Position numbers and translations under genes: made by a program. DNA of 10,182 bases from Paraglomus occultum (lineage: Eukaryota > Glomeromycota > Glomeromycetes > Paraglomerales > Paraglomeraceae), in assembly GCA_910592205.1 (NCBI GenBank), contig CAJVPJ010001379.1, positions 1 through 10,182 on the forward strand. Direction: 5' to 3'. Below are positions 6,542 to 10,182 of the stretch, one piece after another; positions within the stretch are counted from its first letter, which is position 1, and each line of letters starts with the position of its first letter. The notes beneath the pieces are model-generated. The model was given only the letters and a program-made list of their open reading frames with translations, was not told where the DNA came from and ran no database searches.

Positions 6542-7865
6542 TTATATATTTTGCTCGTTTTTTTTCTTGAATACCTTGATCCGCGAACATAACTGAATGT
6601 CTGGCACCCATTTTAAACCCAACCGATCAATTGCTTTATCAGTTGTCCCAAAAACCAAACACATCAAGATTCCCACTGTCCCACAAACATATAAATCTCC
6701 TGTCTCCACGGGTTCCCTTTTTATAATAGTCAAGATGACTCCAATCGATGCATTGATATTTACAAGGGCATAAGTGCTTATGAAGATGGTCATGCGAATG
6801 ATGACGGCTCTTGTGACTTTATATCTGTTATTCCTGGTTTTGAGAGCCGGTGTTGAAGACACAGTTCTCGAAAGGCGAGATTTGCTGCTATCGCAACTCG
6901 TAGATTCGACACCAATAGTTGCTACCTGCATCACCAAAGTGTGATCTTGTGATTCATTGGAATCAGATACGATAGCTTTGCCACTCGACTGTGTTTCGGA
7001 CGAATCGGCTTCTGTTTCTACTTTGGCATTCTTTTCATCCGCTTCTTGGTGTATGGGAAATGGTTGCGGATTGAATTTATACAAATGACGGATTACTACT
7101 AATGTCGCATGACAGGCAAAGTAGATGGAAAATATTGCTAGAACTGTGTTGGGACCGTTATAGCCCAGTAAGCGAACCCACAGTGGATCGAGTACTAAGC
7201 TGTTTGATTTAAAGATAGACGAACAAAATGAATACATGACGATAAACAAATGAAATGATTGATATTGTCTCAAACGTTACATACCAACTAAATTCTGTTA
7301 TTCTCACCGCTCGTCGCTTGATAGCTGCAATAGACACAAGTATAGTTCCGACTGTGGGATATATGATCAGAAACATCGCGTAGAATTTTTTCCATCTGGA
7401 GCCGGTCAATTCGTTTCGAACGCGTAATACGAGAAGTCGGTATGTTTGTATGGTGAATATAAATATACAGGCGCCTATTGAAAAGGCAGTAAATTCTATC
7501 TAAATTTTAGAGTAAAAAGGATTGGGAGATTGTTAGTACTAAAAACTTTTGTAGAAATAAGATAATGTTGTTGCTCATTGCACACTACGCATTGCTTATC
7601 GATTGCTGCGTGGCTCGTGCTCACATCCAGTCAACTGATCGCTTACCGCCAATGCTTGGAAATAACAAAGTTCAATTGGTGCTTTTTTCCAATCGAATTT
7701 ATATATAAAACCGATTAGCTCCAATCCGGAAAAGAGCAGAAGGCTTAACGTGTAGTAAAGGATTACAGGAATCTTTTTAGATTTATAGAGCGAGATTGCT
7801 GCATATAAGGCCGATAAAAAAGAAAGACTAGTAATTGTTACATCAACTATGATATGGCTATTCAT
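6542..7865 (-). CDS. Seven-helix GPCR-like receptor
   Basis: Three exons (7865-7647, 7499-7285, 7199-6542) give 363 residues. The start is ATG at 7865; the frame upstream has only a TTG. Predicted helices: TM1 about 5-27, TM2 32-56, TM3 74-98, TM4 112-133, TM5 161-184, TM6 276-304, TM7 314-331. C67 just before TM3 and C145 in the second outer loop (the latter created by splicing) are placed to form the usual GPCR disulfide. The N-terminus is only about four residues, so the ligand, if any, is probably small. The third inner loop is long (about 90 residues), rich in Ser/Thr/Glu and polar. TM7 ends in VFGTTDKA, like the F-G-T/G-T-x-x-A motif at the end of TM7 in fungal and amoebal cAMP-receptor-like GPCRs (known for those families). 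It should sit in the plasma membrane and signal through heterotrimeric G protein. I cannot name the ligand or subfamily. Confidence 0.78.
7200..7284 (-). other. Intron 2 of the receptor gene (85 nt)
   Basis: Donor GTATGT and acceptor AAACAG on the minus strand. It joins ITEFS to LVLDPLWVRLLGYN through a split Cys codon (TG|C), which supplies the outer-loop cysteine expected opposite C67. Confidence 0.82.
7500..7646 (-). other. Intron 1 of the receptor gene (147 nt)
   Basis: Donor GTAAGC, perfect branch site TACTAAC about 40 nt before the end, and acceptor AATTTAG, phase 0. It joins CYFQALA to IEFTAFSIGACIFIF, completing TM3. A reader following only open frames would miss the middle exon, because its open frame starts at an intron edge. 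Confidence 0.85.
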
Positions 7866-8383
7866 TATTATGACATACGATAGAATTAAAAAGGGGGCGC
7901 AACGGTGTTGTTTCTTCAAGAAAAAAAAACGAGACAATATAAAAAGATTAAAAAAAGTTAAAGATTTCAGAAGGCCAGCTTTTTTCGTTTCCCTTACAAA
8001 AACTGTCGAGTCTAAAATCGGGGAAAGTTGTCCGATTTATCAGCAGGAGTAAGGGTTAAATATATTTGCACAAAGCAACAGTTAATAATTAGTGTCACAT
8101 GATTATTACCCTTGAGTTCTTGGGTTGCAGTTTTGTATAACAAAGTTGTTATTATTGTGATTGAAACAGAGGCTAGGCAAAACGCCAAATTAGTTTACTA
8201 AACTGGAGAGCTTAATTAAATAGAAACGTTAATACATTGAAGACCAGTAATGTGAGATATTTACTTTATTTCATTTATCTTTGCATACACCCACCATAGG
8301 TCGACCTCTGTAGAGCCATTATCTAAATTGAAAAGTTTTGCTTATGTCAAATTAAAGAATTGAATCAAAATAAATACTAATAC

Positions 8384-8410
8384 TAATAACGATCGATCGG
8401 ATCGCTATTA
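8384..8410. repeat. Near-perfect 27-bp inverted repeat
   Basis: TAATAACGATC and GATCGCTATTA pair over 11 positions with one mismatch around a 5-base centre. The core CGATCGATCG is itself palindromic. It stands alone in non-coding DNA. Confidence 0.5.
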
Positions 8411-8896
8411 TAACCAGATAAGTATTAGGATATGATTTGCATGGGTGTCGTCGTCGAAACTTTTATTAGTTAGGACTGTGTACTGAAAACAACGTCCAAG
8501 GCAAAAAGATGTGATCGTAATAAATAATTTGTTCGTTTGTTATTTTGTCAATTCCCATAACAGATTTGTCGTTTTTTTTTTACTCTCTCAGAGACAAAGA
8601 CGTTGGCATGCATAAGCATATTGTATTCAATTTCTGTATATAATATTACATTTTCGGGGGAAATTGACGATATTAATATTAATTAAATTACATCATGTGA
8701 AAAGGTCTATGTTCAGGTATTTATTATTACCCATGGAGGTTAGCTTAATCTCATCCAAACGAGCAAAAAGAACGTGCGGTAATAGAACTTTTGCTTACGT
8801 CACAGATTGTTAATACCGTAGGTTTCTCAGAACGAAAATTTTATATAGTAAACAAGCGATTTATATCCGAAATTGTTGCAAGTAGTATAGCAAGTT

Positions 8897-8959
8897 AGTG
8901 GTCTATCATTTTTTTTATAATTTAGAACTTTATTGCCTAACTACAAGTGGTCTATCATT
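8897..8959. repeat. Direct repeat AGTGGTCTATCATT, two copies 49 bp apart
   Basis: Exact 14-base copies lie at 8897-8910 and 8946-8959. Each is preceded by a TTGC..CTA..CAAG-like stretch, so the duplicated unit is about 25-28 bp with some decay. The second copy is followed by CCACT, making a short inverted end with its own AGTGG. An exact 14-mer at this distance is very unlikely by chance. Confidence 0.6.
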
Positions 8960-10182
8960 CTACTGGGCCACTACACCTCTCTTGCAGATCAAACTTATTG
9001 CGTGGGAAAGTTAGGGGACATAGGTCTTAATATGGAAGATAAATAAGCAAAAGTACGAAACAGTATTGTATAATGATAAAATGTTCACATTATTAACAGT
9101 TCATCTACCCGATCAACGATCTGGTTGCATAAGATGAATCTCCGTTTTTCTTTCCATGGATTTTTTGAAAACATTGCAGTTGTTTCCCCCCCCCCTCTTC
9201 ATACGGCTTATTCCATATACACCAGCGTTGTACACCAAAGCCAAGTTTTTTCAACATCATCAGTGCCAAGTATATATACACATACTGTAGTCTTGGTATC
9301 CGCATGTCATTTAAAAATGGCCATTACTGATACCAAACACCGATACTGCTATAACAAATCAGCATTCTCTTGCGATTATGTCAGAGGGTCTGTTCTTATG
9401 TAATAAATAAACAATTCGGGTTCATTTTGCAAATCAGGTTACATCTAATTGAAATATCGGCAATGTCCCTATTTAGATTTAGACGATCCGTGTGTTGGCC
9501 GATCTTCTGTGCAGTGTGCGGCATACTGCATGTCAACGTCAAACCGTAACGTAGATACCATGTCATATCGGCATAGCATCATAGTCTGATGATTAGCCGC
9601 TAAGTTAAATGATTATTTTTGTGCGACTTGCGAATATTTATTCGACCAATCATGTGGAATCATCGAAACGAATAGGCTCGAGGGTTTTTTGGATATTAAA
9701 TTTAGATTAATATGGTCTTTAATAGAGTATTAAAATTCGTTAACTGAGACGTTTGATAAACGTGTTATCGTCAATGTGGTCTGAACGTATTCATATCGAT
9801 ATGTAATGAAACAAACATTAAATGACGTTATCGTGTGTTTGCTTACTTTGTGATCTGTTGGGTGTTATACAACTTCTGAGATCAACACAACACTCAAGAT
9901 TGTAAACAAGTTTATCCGCGTGTTAATATACTTGTCTATTATTACCACCATCTCTCAGCAAACCTTTTTGAAAAACGAATATCTATAATTTTAAATAATA
10001 GAATGAGATTGACTTTATATCTAATGCAGTAAACGTCGAATAATAAAATTCACTAAAATAGGCAACCAATTTACTGGTTATTCTCACTAAGCAAAATATT
10101 GAATATAGTAGCTAGCGTGTTAAAAGTTTTTGTTTTAAAAAATAATTGATACATTTACAACAAAAAAATGCGAGTAAAATTA

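Larger units (their letters stand above)
7866..10182. other. Long non-coding AT-rich stretch
   Basis: The first few hundred bases must carry the receptor promoter and leader (minus strand), but no clear TATA or CCAAT box stands out. Beyond that I see stop-dense sequence on both strands. The frames near 9105-9403 and a 57-codon minus-strand frame near 9400-9570 have no recognisable motif, no intron context and no plausible composition. There is no tRNA-like A/B-box pair and no rRNA. The only structures are the direct repeat at 8897-8959, the hairpin at 8384-8410 and a C10 tract at 9186-9195. Confidence 0.6.

Noticed and set aside
7849-8052. Lysine-rich plus-strand frame
   Set aside because: It overlaps the start of the receptor gene on the other strand, and its composition reflects A-rich tracts.
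1061-8416. 13-mer GCTATTATAACCA shared by 1061-1073 and 8404-8416
   Set aside because: About one shared 13-mer is expected by chance in a 10-kb AT-rich window; the flanks do not match.
9186-9195. C10 homopolymer in an AT-rich stretch
   Set aside because: Striking by eye, but a single homopolymer is weak evidence of anything and its length may be a sequencing artefact.
9293-9336. 8-bp inverted repeat TTGGTATC/GATACCAA
   Set aside because: Several such pairs are expected by chance at this spacing in 10 kb.
9105-9403. Overlapping frames on both strands (66 and 92 residues)
   Set aside because: The plus-strand frame begins with TTG rather than ATG, neither shows a motif, and the C10 tract and AT repeats make chance openness likely.

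Overview
The window looks like nuclear DNA of an early-diverging filamentous fungus, most probably an arbuscular mycorrhizal fungus (Glomeromycotina). The reasons are spliceosomal introns of about 50-150 nt with GTGAGT/GTAAGC/GTATGT donors, one with a perfect TACTAAC branch site; AT-rich spacers around more GC-rich exons; AATAAA poly(A) signals; and a partial gene at the left edge carrying a zinc ribbon plus a W-T-x-G-N-x-x-x-D-x-F-I and W-I-E-Y linker. I know that arrangement as the part just before the kinase domain in the large glomeromycotan kinase-like family. Species cannot be fixed from the sequence.

Layout. (1) 1-648, minus strand: 5' part of the kinase-like gene, one intron, running off the left edge before any kinase catalytic motif. 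(2) About 775-900, minus: a decayed second copy of the same zinc-ribbon segment, lying just upstream of the gene. (3) About 900-1890: AT-rich spacer with a TATA-like box, a pair of degenerate direct repeats and weak signs of a solo LTR. (4) 1892-4033, plus: an intronless gene for a 713-residue MYND zinc-finger protein with a Ser-Asp repeat; its body is not assigned. (5) 4601-6257, plus: a three-exon gene for a 500-residue endonuclease/exonuclease/phosphatase (DNase I-like fold) protein with the full metal and catalytic motif set, a Val-Gly repeat insert and a C-terminal membrane anchor. (6) 6542-7865, minus: a three-exon gene for a 363-residue seven-helix GPCR-like receptor, convergent with the phosphatase gene. 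(7) 7866-10182: non-coding as far as I can see, with a short tandem duplication, a near-perfect hairpin and homopolymer tracts.

For all three complete genes, a naive open-frame reading gives wrong starts (TTG or GTG). I replaced these with in-frame ATG codons and spliced models. Nothing suggests the genes form one pathway. Kinase-like, MYND, phosphoesterase and receptor genes are ordinary eukaryotic neighbours, and no bacterial-style operon, CRISPR array or defence island is present. The oddest points are the kinase-like gene with its broken upstream copy, the in-frame repeats in two proteins, and the unassigned body of the MYND protein.
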